A DNA stretch of 64,000 nucleotides from Papaver somniferum. Lineage: Eukaryota > Streptophyta > Magnoliopsida > Ranunculales > Papaveraceae. The number at the start of each line of letters is the position of its first letter. The stretch's first letter is position 1. A program made the position numbers and the translations under genes. Positions 1-10,011 of this stretch are shown here, in pieces. The stretch is taken from the NCBI RefSeq assembly GCF_003573695.1, contig NC_039362.1:114679120-114743119 (forward strand), in the 5' to 3' direction. A model generated the notes under the pieces. It was not told the origin of the DNA and made no database searches. It saw only the letters and a program-made list of their open reading frames with translations.

Positions 1-546
1 TGAGCTTTCACAATATTTTTTGAAATAAACCTTCGTTTTAAAGACAAATAATGATGATACGAAGGAAAAATAGTTTTATATATATATATATGCAGCCGTG
101 ACATATATTGTGCAAAATATGATGATATATTTTATTTTCATGAGTTAGTTTTCGTTAGATAAAATCCTTGAGAATTTATGTATGCAAGTTGCATTAATTG
201 CTGTTTTTTCGAAAAATCAAAACGTGGGTTTTGAGGATTCTTCAAAGATAGACAATATATTTATGATAGAATATTGTATTGTTATGAACTTCATAGGTCA
301 GTTATGTGAATGTTCACATTATGAAAATTGTGTCCGTGGTTTCATGGAAAATCAGTTTCGGAAACTAAATAAAGTTTCGTTCGTTTTTTGCAGTTTTCGA
401 AGAGACGAACGATTTTGAGGTGTTAAATCTAGCATTACTATCACTATTTTTAGTGGAAGTATAAAAGGTAAGAGTTAAGAGCTACCATTTTTTATGATGT
501 TGGTTTGTTTACATAGTAGTAATCTTTGATCTTTCGGTTCCAGAAA
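1..546 (+). promoter_or_regulatory. 5' leader of cargo gene A1: end of intron 1, exon 2, intron 2
   Basis: This stretch is recognisably homologous to 54740-55315 in element E, upstream of the PMD gene (shared blocks such as GTGACATAT and GGTAAGAGTT in the same order). Inferred intron 1 ends at the acceptor TTTTTTGCAG (AG at 392-393). Exon 2 is 394-467. Intron 2 is 468-543, with donor AAAAG|GTAAGAG and acceptor TTCGGTTCCAG. The start codon of A1 follows at 547. The promoter lies left of the window. The ORF at 182-418 falls in the intron and is not considered coding. Confidence 0.6.
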
Positions 547-1101
547 ATGTCGACCAACAATAACAGCAATTACGATTACTGGTATTCCTCTTCTTCCTCT
601 GGCTCTTCTGATGAGGATTCCGACGCTCCTGTAGCGAAATCAAAGGCTAGGATTACCCAGGAAGGGGCGAAGCCTAATGTTCCCTTGGGTGAGCGAAGAG
701 TATCTTTTGCTGAACTCGAAAAGAAAAGAGCTGAAGACAAAAAGGAGGATGCCCATCAACGTGAAAAAGATCGCACCCGGCGTAAGAGACAGAGGGTTGA
801 GGAGAAGCGTCAATTCTTGGATGGGGTGCCTTCTGATTCTGATGCTGACGCTTCTGAAGGAGAGATCACATGGGAACCATCCGAGCGTTACATTAAGCCT
901 GATCGATATGAAAGAGAGCATCAGAGGATGATGAAGAAAATTGAAGCTGAAGCTGCAGCAGAAGATAACTCGGATTCAGATGATGATGTTATCTTCCGTC
1001 CATCGGACTTCACCAATGATCCTGACAGTGACTCTGAAGAAGATAATTCCGAGAAGGACAGTGACGATGAAGCTGACAATTCGGATGAGTCCGACGAGTA
1101 G
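547..1101 (+). CDS. Cargo protein A1: Ser-rich N-terminus, basic coiled-coil, acidic tail
   Basis: An unbroken frame of 184 residues starts at the ATG three bases after the inferred acceptor at 543. About residues 10-30 are Ser/Asp/Glu-rich (SSSSSGSSDEDSD). Residues about 50-95 are strongly charged and probably helical (SFAELEKKRAEDKKE, RTRRKRQRVEEKRQF). The last 50 residues are almost all Asp, Glu and Ser (SDSEEDNSEKDSDDEAD). No catalytic motif or membrane segment is visible; the composition suggests a nuclear, chromatin- or RNA-associated protein, which is inference only. I do not recognise the family. It sits antisense to the retrotransposon's pol, behind a leader homologous to that of the PMD gene in element E, but its coding sequence does not resemble the PMD protein. 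Lack of stops, unlike the neighbouring pol, hints at recent insertion or selection. Confidence 0.6.
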   Translation: MSTNNNSNYDYWYSSSSSGSSDEDSDAPVAKSKARITQEGAKPNVPLGERRVSFAELEKKRAEDKKEDAHQREKDRTRRKRQRVEEKRQFLDGVPSDSDADASEGEITWEPSERYIKPDRYEREHQRMMKKIEAEAAAEDNSDSDDDVIFRPSDFTNDPDSDSEEDNSEKDSDDEADNSDESDE

Positions 1102-1594
1102 TTTTACTTCCATCTTCTTTAGACGTTAGAGCATTCCCTTTTTAGTCTTCATAGTGGATATCTTTCTTTTGACTGTTTAAACGACTTTACTTCAATTACA
1201 CTTTTCTTCTGAATGATGAACATTTTGTTAACGTCGATTTCTTCTAATCCATGACATGGACCAATGTCCATATATACAAATTCATCATGACTTGTCGATT
1301 TTCATGAGAAGTAAAATAACACACGGTTGAGAATTCTTGACGTGTACAAGGTCGCGTGGCCTATCCTTTGACCCGTGATGTTCAGTCCCCAGTGCGTTAT
1401 TTTCCTCCGCGTCTTCGGTATTGATCTTTGAAGCCTAGGGTTTCAGTGAAACTCGTAACTGAGTTGATTATATGACTATCGCCTGATATATATATATATT
1501 CAAGACTCCAAATCTATGATCCACGCAAATATTTCTTCCATTCCTGAGTCAGTTTCATCGTGCAGAGAAGTTTTGATCCTACCCTCTTGTCGTC
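1102..1594 (+). promoter_or_regulatory. Spacer between A1 and A2 with likely A2 promoter
   Basis: No coding frame is seen. A TATATATATATAT tract at about 1487-1499 lies about 95 bases before the A2 start codon, a suitable place for a TATA box. A telo-box-like TAGGGTTT occurs at 1436-1443. Both motifs are common in plant promoters. The first part should hold the A1 3' UTR and polyadenylation signals, which I cannot place precisely. Confidence 0.45.
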
Positions 1595-2471
1595 ATGTCG
1601 AGCAATAGCATTTATTATCAAGATGATCTTCAGTCGAAGCGTGAAATAACAACATCTATCTCAGTAAGTTGTACACGTTTTCTTCTCCTCCTTTCTTGTC
1701 TCTGTTCAATCGAGATTGTTGATCACAAGGGAATGATTTGTCGTAGGACTGTAAGAAGAATACTACTCCTCATAATGCAAGGCCTAAGCGGACTGTTAGA
1801 GCTCCTGCCCGGTATGGATCGGCTCGTGCTGAAGCTGGATCATCTGTAAGTAAACCTATGACTCTTGAGATTGTGCTGAGTCCCGAGATTAACACTCCTT
1901 CGTTTCATCGTAGGCGGATGTCCGTGTCGTCGTCGATGCTAGACGAAGAAAGAGTGGAAAGTCCGTGACTGTGGTTGAGGTTGAGGAAAGCAGTAACCAG
2001 GCATGTGAAGATTCTGCAGGATCCGTGGAGACTGGAGACAGTGTCCATGCTCGTGAATACCCAACCGCTGGACTTTTATTCGAAATGGTCGGCGGATTCG
2101 TGATTCCCAAATGTTATGCGTCTATGTACACCAAGATCTGGAAGAAGTATGGTCACATTGCTACCACAGAAGTGTGGAAAGGTTTTCTTCCAACCCTTTT
2201 AACCACGGTAGCGGGGATATTGCCGATCATAGAGGAAATGAATCAGATGCACTTGCGAGACGTCAAAAACCATGAACTGCACCAATGGGATGAAATGATC
2301 TCTAATTGTAAGATATTGCGATTCAATGTAAGCTGGCTCCGTCGTCGTCTTGAGATAATCAAGGTTCATAAGGCGGCAGAGGCTGCTGATGAAATTTCCA
2401 TGAATGCAGCTTTACTGGATGAGGAGAGGATACTGGCTCTGGAGTCAGCAAGGGTTGAGAAAGCGGTGTAA
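1595..2471 (+). CDS. Cargo protein A2: three-exon gene, homologous to C-terminus of the E cargo (PMD) protein
   Basis: Exons inferred by eye are 1595-1663 (donor CTCA|GTAAGT), 1747-1845 (acceptor GTCGTAG, donor ATCT|GTAAGT) and 1914-2471 (acceptor ATCGTAG). All junctions are phase 0 and the joined frame is open for 241 residues. The middle exon is basic (NARPKRTVRAPARYGSARAE). From about residue 98 it matches the last exon of the cargo gene in element E: both contain EYPT, then VGGF-VP-Y, a W-x2-YGHI motif, and a C-terminal WLRxRLE helix running into a charged coiled-coil. Without PMD core residues the function is unknown. It may be a nuclear accessory protein or a fragment that kept the interaction domain. 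The gene is convergent with pol, whose last codon is only 280 bases away. Confidence 0.7.
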
Positions 2472-2752
2472 GACTTGAAGGCAAATACCAAGAATTTTCA
2501 GAAGAATCTTGACGAGGCTTCTTACAGGGACTATCCGTTGCTGGATGGTTTACTCTGAGTGAGCATTTGTGGTTGTTGTTTTTTGAATAACTCTGAATTT
2601 CTAGTTAGGTGAAACAATTGATCATGGTGTGAATGAATTTTTCTCATTTATAGAATGTTTACTGAACAAAGGAGCATCCGCATGCTCTTTGGAGGAATGA
2701 AATTACATTTTGAAAATGCTTTAAATGATGAAGAGATAGTGTATTTCATGGA
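2472..2752. other. Convergent spacer between cargo gene A2 and pol
   Basis: These 280 bases hold the 3' UTRs of A2 (plus strand) and of pol (minus strand). The plus strand from 2472 still looks codon-like (KANTKNFQKNLDEA region in another frame), so the ancestral A2 protein may have been longer, with the present stop at 2469-2471 being secondary. Nothing else is seen. Confidence 0.45.
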
Positions 2753-3627
2753 TCAGGCATAATAAGTTTTGAGCCATTTTCCATTGATGATGTTTCCTTC
2801 CTTTCCTCCGTTGATTGCTAAAATTTTATAGTATCCGCTAGAGACTGCTTTGATAACAACATACGGCCCTTCCCATTTAGGAGAGAACTTAGGAGCAGAC
2901 ATGTCTTGTTGAATGTGCTTTGCCGTCTTTAATACCAAATCTCCTACTTGAAATGTTCGAGGTCTTACCATTTTGTTGTAGGCTCTGGAGATCCTCTGTT
3001 TGTAAGCTTCCACATATTTTTCCACCTTGGTTTTCCTTGTTCAAGCATATCTAGCTTAGCGATTCTTGATCTGGAGATTTCAGCCTCATCCCATTGTACA
3101 CCACTGGATGCTGCAATCCTGGCTGAGGGAACTTTGATTTCTGCTGGAAGTATGGCGTCGGCTCCATAGACAAGGGAATATGGAGAAGTACTGATTGAGA
3201 TCCTTGGTGCAGTTATGTAAGCCCATAGAGCCATGGGTAATTGCTCATGCCATGATCGAGGATTGTCATGAATCGTCCGACTGATAATCCTGATCAAAGT
3301 TTTGTTGGTACTTTCTGCTTGACCATTTCCTTGTGGATAGTAAGGCGTGGAGAAGATTTGTTTGATCCCATATTTATTGAGCAGCTTCTCAACATCTTGA
3401 TTCGGAAAAGGAGTTCCGTTATCTGTGATGATATGCTTAGGAACTCCGAATTTGCATATTATGTGCTCTTTGATGAAGGCGGCAATCGTAACTCCAGTAG
3501 TGCTTCGAAGAGGAATAGCTTCGACCCACTTGTTGAAGTACTCTGTCGCAGTGATGATGTATTCATGTTGTTTTGAAGATGCTGGATTGATCTTCCCAAT
3601 GATATCTAGTCCCCAGCTGTAGAAAGG
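2753..3627 (-). pseudogene. pol: Element A integrase core and C-terminal domain
   Basis: The frame continues from the RNase H/zinc-finger ORF after a TGA at about 3628-3630 that replaces a Trp codon in the expected SPWPF context. The integrase core shows the D-D-E triad: Asp in WGLDIIG, Asp in ITDNGTPF, Glu in GQAESTNK. A frameshift near 2965-3025 separates it from the C-terminal part, where RPRTFQVGDLVLK and WEGPYVV motifs are seen. The stop codon after TYYA at about 2753 ends pol. Integrase inserts the cDNA into chromosomes; this copy would need readthrough or repair to be made in full. Confidence 0.85.
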
Positions 3628-5307
3628 TCACGGACTATTCACAGAATTCAACGGGAGACAAGGAGTGTGGATGAGATTACCATGGGTTTGGCATTGGTGA
3701 CACCTCTGAACGTGTGCGGCTGCATCATCTTCCATGGTCGTCCAATAATACTTCTCATGAATTTGAAGAAATAGTTTCCTCTTTCCTTGATGTTCTCCAT
3801 CATGTACTTCCTTCAGGATTGTAGGGATTTCATGTTCGGCTAAGCAGCTCAGTAAATTTCCACCAAAGATTTTGCGGTATAAGATCCCATCGAGATAGAC
3901 GAATCTCTTAGCTTTCTGAATGAGTTTGACTGCTTGCTTCTTTTCCAGTGGTAGTTCGTTGTCCCTGAGGTATTTGATGTAAGGATCCCTCCAGTCCCCA
4001 GTGTGGTGGACCGTCAAAACCTCCAAGTGATGAGGAGGTGTTTGGAAATCAGGACAAGATCCTTGTAAATCTCTTGACTGAGTCTCCATGGATGGCCAGT
4101 AGTACCCCATTCTTTGAAGCTTTCTGTAAAGTGTTACCACTAACGTTTTCCCACAGACTTCCTCATGTATGCGCTTGAGCTGTTCTTCCGCTTCGTCGCT
4201 CCCAAGACATCGTGATAGATATCCATCAGGGTTTCGATAGTATATCTCTCCATGAAGCAATAAGTAGTTCTTCAATTCCTTGAGGCTGACTTGGCCTTCT
4301 GAAATAGAGCTGCTCAATTCATGAATGATGGGTGCTCGCCAATCGTTCGCTGGAATATCTTCGATCTGAGTGAGCCAAGTCGAAGATACTGTACGCTTCT
4401 GTACAGTGATCTTTTTTTGTGCTCCTTCGAAATGCAGCTTGGAGGCGAGAGTTGCTAGGAAATCAGCATGCCTATTGTTAGTCCGTCCAGTATGGACGAT
4501 CGTTGCGTCAGCAAAATAGGTCAACAGTCGTTGAGCTTCGGTTCTGGATGGAGCAAGTGTGATTTCTTTAAGATAATATGTTTCATTCATCTGTTTGATC
4601 AATAATTTTGAATCTCCCCTTATCTCGAGGTGTGTTGCTCCTGCTTGCTTGGCCAAAGATAATCCTAATAGGAAGACTTCATATTCCGCTGAGTTGTTGG
4701 TGCAGTGGAAATCCAACTTGAACGAATGTGAGAAAACTTCACCAGATGGAGACACCAGCACTACGCCCGCTCCTCCGGTGTCACTACTAGGGGTGGCAGA
4801 TCCATCAAAGTATAGAAGCCATGTTTCTTCCTTGATGACCAAGATGTCTGGGAATTCGCCGGGCACTTCTTCATGTAGTGTTGTTGTGTCTTCCCCTGGA
4901 AAAGCAGCGAGAAAGTCTGCGACTGCTTGACCTTTGATGGCTTTAGGTGGCGTGCAAGCTATATCAAATTCTGACATCTGGAGTAGCCACTTCGCTGGTG
5001 TCCCTATCAAGGCTGGCTTTGATAGAAAGAACTTTATGGGATCAACTTTGGAGATGAGTACGACCTTGTTAGATAGTAAGTAATGTCTGAACTTATGGAT
5101 TGCATGTACCAATGCCATGCATGCCCTTTCGTCCTTTGGATATCGGAGTTGAGCGTATCTCATTGTGCGGCTGAAGTAGTAAATCGGTCGTTCGACGCCT
5201 TCGTCGTCTTCCTGAGCGAGGAGTGTGCCGATGGCGATGTCACTGGAGGCTATGTAAAGAATCAGAGGTCGTCCCTGTACTGGAGACCTCATGACGGCCG
5301 GTGACAA
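3628..5307 (-). pseudogene. pol: Element A tandem RNase H domains and integrase zinc finger
   Basis: The 559-codon open stretch starts in the first, degenerate gypsy RNase H (LYIASSDIAIGTLLAQ, then YFSRTM and YPKDERACMALV). A second RNase H follows at about residues 160-290 with the archaeal/plant-type pattern: LLYFDGSA, NNSAEYEVFLLGL, GDSKLLIKQM, and RTNNRHADFLATLAS, giving D-E-D-D. The double arrangement is characteristic of the Tat lineage. The C-terminal part has an integrase HHCC-type zinc finger ending in CHQCQTHG. The upstream join to reverse transcriptase is by frameshift at about 5290-5310. The ORF ends at a nonsense codon just inside the integrase core. Confidence 0.88.
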
Positions 5308-6482
5308 TAATATCTGTTGTATTTTATGGAAAGCTTCTTGTTGAACAGCTGTCCAGGTGAAGCTTGCTCCTTTTTCAGCAGAGCTGTGAACGAAGCAATG
5401 AGTTGAGCTAATCCAGGAATGAAGCGTCGAATATAATTTACCTTTCCCATAAAGCTCTGTAGTTCCTTCACAGTTCGTGGAGGAGGCATGGTGGTAATAG
5501 CTTTTGCCTTGTCCGGGTCGACTTTGATCCCTTCAGCCGTGACCAGGAATCCTAAGAATTTTCCGTAAGAAACTCCGAATGCGCATTTTAAAGGATTCAT
5601 TTTTAATTTGTATTCTATGCATCTTTCAAACACCTGTCTTAGAACTTCGAGATGAGATGCTCGAGTCTTCGATTTTACCACCACATCATCAACATAGTCT
5701 TCTACTTGCTTGTGCATCATGTCGTGGAATATGGAAGTCATGGCTCGTTGATAGGTGGCACCAGCATTCTTTAATCCAAAGGGCATCATAGTGTAGTGAA
5801 AATTCCCAATGGGAGTACGGAACGCAGTCTTGTTGGCGTCATGTTCATACATATTGATCTGGTTGTACCCACTATAGCCATCCATGAATGAGGACATACC
5901 GTGATCACTGGTTGCATCGACGAGCATGTCAATGTTGGGTAGAGGAAAATCATCCTTTGGACAACATTTATTCAAGTTCCTGAAGTCGACACAACATCTG
6001 ATTTGACCATTTTTCTTCTTAACATGTACCACATTTGCTAGCCACGTTGGATGAAGAATAGGCTTGATGAACCCTGCTGCTAACAGTTTCTGGATTTCGA
6101 CCTTGATTTGCTCCTCGACTTCGTGTCTAAATTGTCTGGGCGGTTGTTTGACAGCTTTTGAACCAGGGACGATGTGCAGGTGATCGGTGACGAGTTTGTC
6201 ATCCATACCCGATATTTCTTCGTACGTCCAGGCGAAGACATCTTGATATTCTTTCAAAAATTTTATCAGCTCGGTCCTCTCCTCTGGTGATAGTGCTGAA
6301 CTGATTAGGATTGGCCTTGGATCGTCTGCAGTCCCAATGTTGATTGTTTCAAGATCGTCAGTGGTAGGGTCAGTGCCGTCCTGCAGTTGTCGTGGGGAAT
6401 CCTGGACTTCTTCTTCAAGTGATAGCTCACTCTGACACGATTCTTCATGGTGGGGAGACTTTTCATCGTTCTCCCCGATTAA
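5289..6482 (-). CDS. pol: Element A reverse transcriptase domain
   Basis: The frame is open from about 6482 to 5289 without a needed ATG, as expected inside a polyprotein. Motifs in order are QPPRQFRHE, a two-residue VDFRNLN block, MDGYSGYNQI, AFRTPIGNFHYTMMPFGLKNAGATYQR, and the catalytic YVDD in EDYVDDVVVKS. GFLVTAEGI and SFMGKVNYIRRFIP mark the thumb/connection. The catalytic aspartates are all present. The 3' end runs out of frame at about 5300, where the RNase H ORF takes over in another frame. It copies element RNA into cDNA in the virus-like particle. Confidence 0.9.
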   Translation of the reverse strand, partial: LIGENDEKSPHHEESCQSELSLEEEVQDSPRQLQDGTDPTTDDLETINIGTADDPRPILISSALSPEERTELIKFLKEYQDVFAWTYEEISGMDDKLVTDHLHIVPGSKAVKQPPRQFRHEVEEQIKVEIQKLLAAGFIKPILHPTWLANVVHVKKKNGQIRCCVDFRNLNKCCPKDDFPLPNIDMLVDATSDHGMSSFMDGYSGYNQINMYEHDANKTAFRTPIGNFHYTMMPFGLKNAGATYQRAMTSIFHDMMHKQVEDYVDDVVVKSKTRASHLEVLRQVFERCIEYKLKMNPLKCAFGVSYGKFLGFLVTAEGIKVDPDKAKAITTMPPPRTVKELQSFMGKVNYIRRFIPGLAQLIASFTALLKKEQASPGQLFNKKLSIKYNRYYCHRPS

Positions 6483-6485
6483 TTG

Positions 6486-7106
6486 CTAATATTTCCGTCG
6501 GCGATAAATGACTCTCCCTTCTACATCTCGATCGGTCGTGAAGTTTGACCCTGGAGTTGAGACTTGACCATTATGGCGTTTAGTCGGTGTAGTAGGTGAT
6601 TTGATCATTTTAGCAGCTGAGGATGACGGATCGTTATCAGCCTTTTCGATAGTCTTCCAGCTTGTTATCATGGAGCAAACGATCTTGTTGTCGAGCAGGG
6701 CCTTCATGCATTGATGGTATGTTGAAGGAACCACCTTGTTATCATGGAGCCATGGGTGTCACAGTATTATGTAGTAGTCAGGTTCTTGCTCGATCACATG
6801 AAACTTTGCTTTCGATCGAATCGGCCCCACCCTCAAATCTATGTATGCATATCCATATGTATGGATTTGACTTCCTTCAAATCATGTCATTAGGATGGGA
6901 TAGCGAACGATTTTACCTTGTGGGAATCTGGCCATCTTGAGAGTCTTCATAGTGACAATGTTGGTGGAAGCACCGGTGTCGACAAGAGCTCTTCTAAATT
7001 CGGTTCCTTTGATGAAACCAGTGACATACAATACCCGGTTGTGTCCTTCATCCGTCATGCGATCTTCTTCTCTAAAAGAGATGTTGTCGATCAAATGCCC
7101 AGGCAC
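6486..7106 (-). pseudogene. pol: Element A aspartic protease region
   Basis: The catalytic motif LVDTGASTNIV lies about 45 residues into the open stretch 7106-6882, flanked by YVTGFIKGTEFRRA and MKTLKMA, the usual Tat protease surroundings. The second open stretch, 6734-6486, begins with MVPSTYHQCMKALL, the motif normally found shortly after protease in Tat Pol. The frames are broken between 6882 and 6734, so the protease fold is probably incomplete. It would cleave Gag-Pol. Confidence 0.8.
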
Positions 7107-7145
7107 TAGGGAGACTTCTTCAACTGATGGTGTTGGTGGCGTTAT

Positions 7146-7562
7146 TTACACGCTGGATGATATCTGGTTGAGTGCTGAAAATGTGTCTGTGCGCTGATCC
7201 CTGGAGAAGTGCAGGAGTTCACATAGATTTTCAATCAAATGTGTGACCTCTTGTTCCACCGGCTTCTCGTATGTGGTGAAGCTGTTGATTTGAAGGTCAG
7301 ATGACGCTTCAGTCCCCGGTGTTGAGGCTTCTGGAGCGGAGATACCGCCTAACTCGGATGTTAATCTGATGAGAAATTCGAGGATGTGGTTTATCGTCTC
7401 CTTCATCAGGTCCATGTTCCTGGTATGGACCTCTAGGATTTGAGCCAACTCTGCCAAAGTCGGGATCCCTCTGCCTTCCATGCCGCCAGGTGTAACATGA
7501 GGAATGTTGCCGTTTGAAATATTCTGATCTGAATTAGTTGAATTAGTCCTAAGACCAACCAT
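7146..7562 (-). pseudogene. gag: Element A gag with internal deletion
   Basis: Only 138 codons remain. The start (MVGLRTNSTNSDQ) matches the gag starts of elements E and B (MDGLRSG, MDLRSG), and the end (VEQEVTHLIENLCELLHFS, then DTFSALNQI) matches the last part of E's gag. The whole central retrotransposon gag domain present in B and E (the SLYDGTGNAREH to ELHEAAK region) is missing. The deletion joins in frame. A particle could form only with Gag supplied by another element. Confidence 0.85.
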
Positions 7563-7593
7563 CTTGTGAGATTGTTAGATTGCAACCGAGAGA

Positions 7594-7618
7594 TTAATCG
7601 CCCACTGTGGTCGCCAAT
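7594..7618 (-). other. Primer-binding site of element A (tRNA-Arg-like)
   Basis: Next to the LTR the minus strand reads TGGCGACCACAGTGGGCG. The plus strand CCCACTGTGGTCGCCA resembles the 3' end of a plant tRNA-Arg including CCA. Arg primer use is typical for Tat/Ogre elements. The same site occurs in elements B and E. Confidence 0.8.
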
Positions 7619-9229
7619 CTGTAGATGGGGAAAAACGATTTGCTGGTTTTTAAGGAATTGAGGAGACGACCGTACGGAGGAGACTCCTCGAACCGAGCGA
7701 AATGTTAAACCTCACACAGATACACCGCTGCAAAGGGGGTGCTTTAGATTCTATAGATCAATCTATAGTACTCCGTCCTAAATCAAGACAATGACCGTTC
7801 CAGAGTAAATTCGACCACAAGAGAGGATGGGTTGATCTGTAGGAGGGAAGCTGGGAAATGTGTGGAATCAATGGTAATCAAAGATTGTGGGTGTGTGAAT
7901 TCTGAATTCTGAATGATTGAAATTGCTCAATTGAGAGTAGTTGCTCAATTGATGAGTTGATGATCTCGTGTTGTCGATGAGACATGAGATTGATGGTACT
8001 TTTGATGCCGATGATTCAATCATGATTCAGAGACTTATTTATATTGCTGGAATTTTAGACACCATGATTCCATGAAGTGTGACAGTTGATGGAATTAAGG
8101 AGTGGGGAAGTGGAGATCGTGTTTGAAACCAGTTTCTCAACGTGTGGAGACTTGGTCGATTTTCCACCCACTACCTCGTGAATTCCTTCAACTGATTGCA
8201 CAACTTGCTCGCATTCCATCGTGTGTTTGAACACACGTGGCGTAGACCGCCAGACCAAAACCCTAAGTGATATCCCCCAAGTGACACGATTGACGTCTCG
8301 TGGTTTGTTAGTCAATTGATGACTTCGTGGTTTGATGGGACGACGAGTCCATGTAGTTGCTGAATTGAACATGATGTTCTGAAACTCATGAATTGAACAT
8401 GTCATGAGACAGAGGTATAGTTCTTACGATGAAGTGAGCAAGTATTGCTCATTCGATGGATCATTGAATATTGATTGTTGGACCAATATTCCTTGGTTTG
8501 AGCAAATATTTATCATCTGAGCAAGTGTTTCCCATGTGATGAATTGTTGAATATTTGATCGTCTGAGCATGTGTTGCTCATCTGATGGATTATTGGCAGC
8601 GTACCAAAAATATTAATTAGAATACTGGTCGTTGAACCGATCATAATTAATAAAATTAATGACCATGAGGTCGTCGTAAAATTATTAAGGTTGGAATCTG
8701 GAATGATGATCATTGGATTCAGAAACCATAATTTGATCAATTGATGATCAATTCATATTTCGTCAGGAGTTTAACCATGGGACGAAGAAGGGAGCGACTA
8801 CATGGGACGAAGGAGGGAGCAATTCATGGTTCTTCAGGAGTTTGATAAAATGAGAGAATTTTCATCAAATCATGGAAAATAATAAAAATGCATTAAAAAT
8901 ATAAAACTGGTGTGGGATTGACCACGAAACGGTCGGTCGGTCGTGTGTCCGTGCTCCCAGCACCCTGGTCAATATTTTTAATTATTTATTATTTTCTTCT
9001 CTATTTTGCATAGGTTTATCGTTTCGTTGTATTTTTGAAATACTCGTTCGTGCGGTGACTGTTAGTGTATCGTCGTTGAATACACCTTCACCATTTGAAC
9101 CGGGGCTTACTTAGAGGTAGCTCAGACGCCCAGTTGTTGATTATTTATTAATAATTGTGGAATTCGGTGGAGAATAATTCAAAAAACTGAGCAATAAAAT
9201 GTTTATTATTAATTCATAAGATCAGCTGA

Positions 9230-9560
9230 GGATTCGACTACGAATTCAGAATTATAAAGTGAGCATTACCATTCCATGGGATCGTAGATTCGACCATAGA
9301 ATCAGAGTAATTAAGATTTATTTATTACCATTTATGAGACCAGTTGTGGATTCGATCATGAAATCGGAGTAATGAGATAATATAGTTATTTCTATTCTAT
9401 GAGATCAAGCTGTGGATTCGGTCATAGAATCAGAACAATTGTTTATTGCCATTCCATGGGACCAGTCGTGGATTCGACCATGGAATAAGAGCAATTGTTA
9501 TTCCCATTCCATGGGACCAGTCGTGGATTCGATCATGGAATAGGAGCAATAATAGATTAT
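9230..9560. repeat. Short tandem array inside LTR A
   Basis: Five to six imperfect units of about 55-60 bases contain CATTCCATGGGACCAG, GTGGATTCGA(C/T)CATGGAAT and an AGCAAT tail. Each unit is close to an inverted repeat around the two CCATGGAAT/ATTCCATGG arms. The array lies about 450-780 bases inside the LTR in element orientation, hence in U3, where tandem repeats often act as enhancers. Confidence 0.7.
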
Positions 9561-9619
9561 TCTGGGAATTCAGTAGTGAATGTCACGGCAGAATTAATCT
9601 TAATTAGGAATAATTAACT

Positions 9620-9785
9620 TTGTGGCTCTATACTAGCAGAGCAAGTTGTCTAGGAGCATTAATTATCCCGATATGAGCTTGTCGGTAAGTCATATCCTTT
9701 ATATAGTCAAGGTAAACTTGTTGTTTGTTCCTGAAGACGTTATCGCTCTATACTAGCAGAGCAAGCTGTCTAGGAGCCGTCCATC
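9620..9785. repeat. Direct repeat CTCTATACTAGCAGAGCAAG...TCTAGGAGC in LTR A
   Basis: The block CTCTATACTAGCAGAGCAAG followed by TGTCTAGGAGC occurs at about 9626 and again at about 9744. Related pairs occur at 53341 and 53471 in the 3' LTR of element E, so the duplication predates the split of the two elements. Confidence 0.75.
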
Positions 9786-10011
9786 TCGTGATACTATATA
9801 GAAATAATCACTGAAAGTATTCAGTATTCATGAGATATGTCGTTGTCCAGTCGTGAGACTACATATCTACATGTACTCTGAGAGAAAGTACTCTCCGTTG
9901 AGAATTCGATGAGAGACCCGTGTCTCGATACTCACGTCTGATTGCTGAATCAGAGCTTCGTATAATTATGAGTTTACGATTTTAGCCTTTGTCGAAAATC
10001 CACCATCTAAA

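Larger units (their letters stand above)
1..10011 (-). mobile_element. Element A: Ty3/gypsy Tat-type retrotransposon with two antisense cargo genes, truncated by window start
   Basis: Read on the minus strand from right to left the order is 5' LTR (10011-7620), tRNA-Arg-like primer site, a shortened gag (7562), protease (7106), reverse transcriptase (about 6482-5289), two RNase H domains and integrase (about 5307-2753), then two plus-strand cargo genes (before 2471). The 3' LTR lies beyond base 1. A second RNase H after the usual one is a mark of the Tat lineage (established knowledge). The right edge interrupts the gag frame of element B, so A is younger than B. Pol has scattered frameshifts and one clear nonsense codon, so A is probably not autonomous now. 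Confidence 0.88.
7620..10011 (-). repeat. Element A 5' LTR (2.39 kb)
   Basis: The edge next to the primer site is TGTAGATGGGG on the plus strand; the outer edge is in CCACCATCTAAA at 10011, directly followed by B's gag codons. By comparison with element E (CCACCATCTACA) the terminal dinucleotide on the outer side has mutated from CA to AA. The LTR shares its start (GGGGAAAAACGATTTGCTGG) with E's LTRs. ORFs within it (for example 8055-8405) look non-coding. Inside lie a tandem array (about 9230-9560) and a repeated short block (9620-9785). Confidence 0.85.

Noticed and set aside
182..418. 78-residue ORF
   Set aside because: It lies in the leader intron homologous to 54319-55123 of element E and has no conserved protein counterpart there.
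640..921. Minus-strand ORF opposite A1
   Set aside because: Shadow of the charged A1 reading frame; no motif, and pol on that strand ends at 2753.
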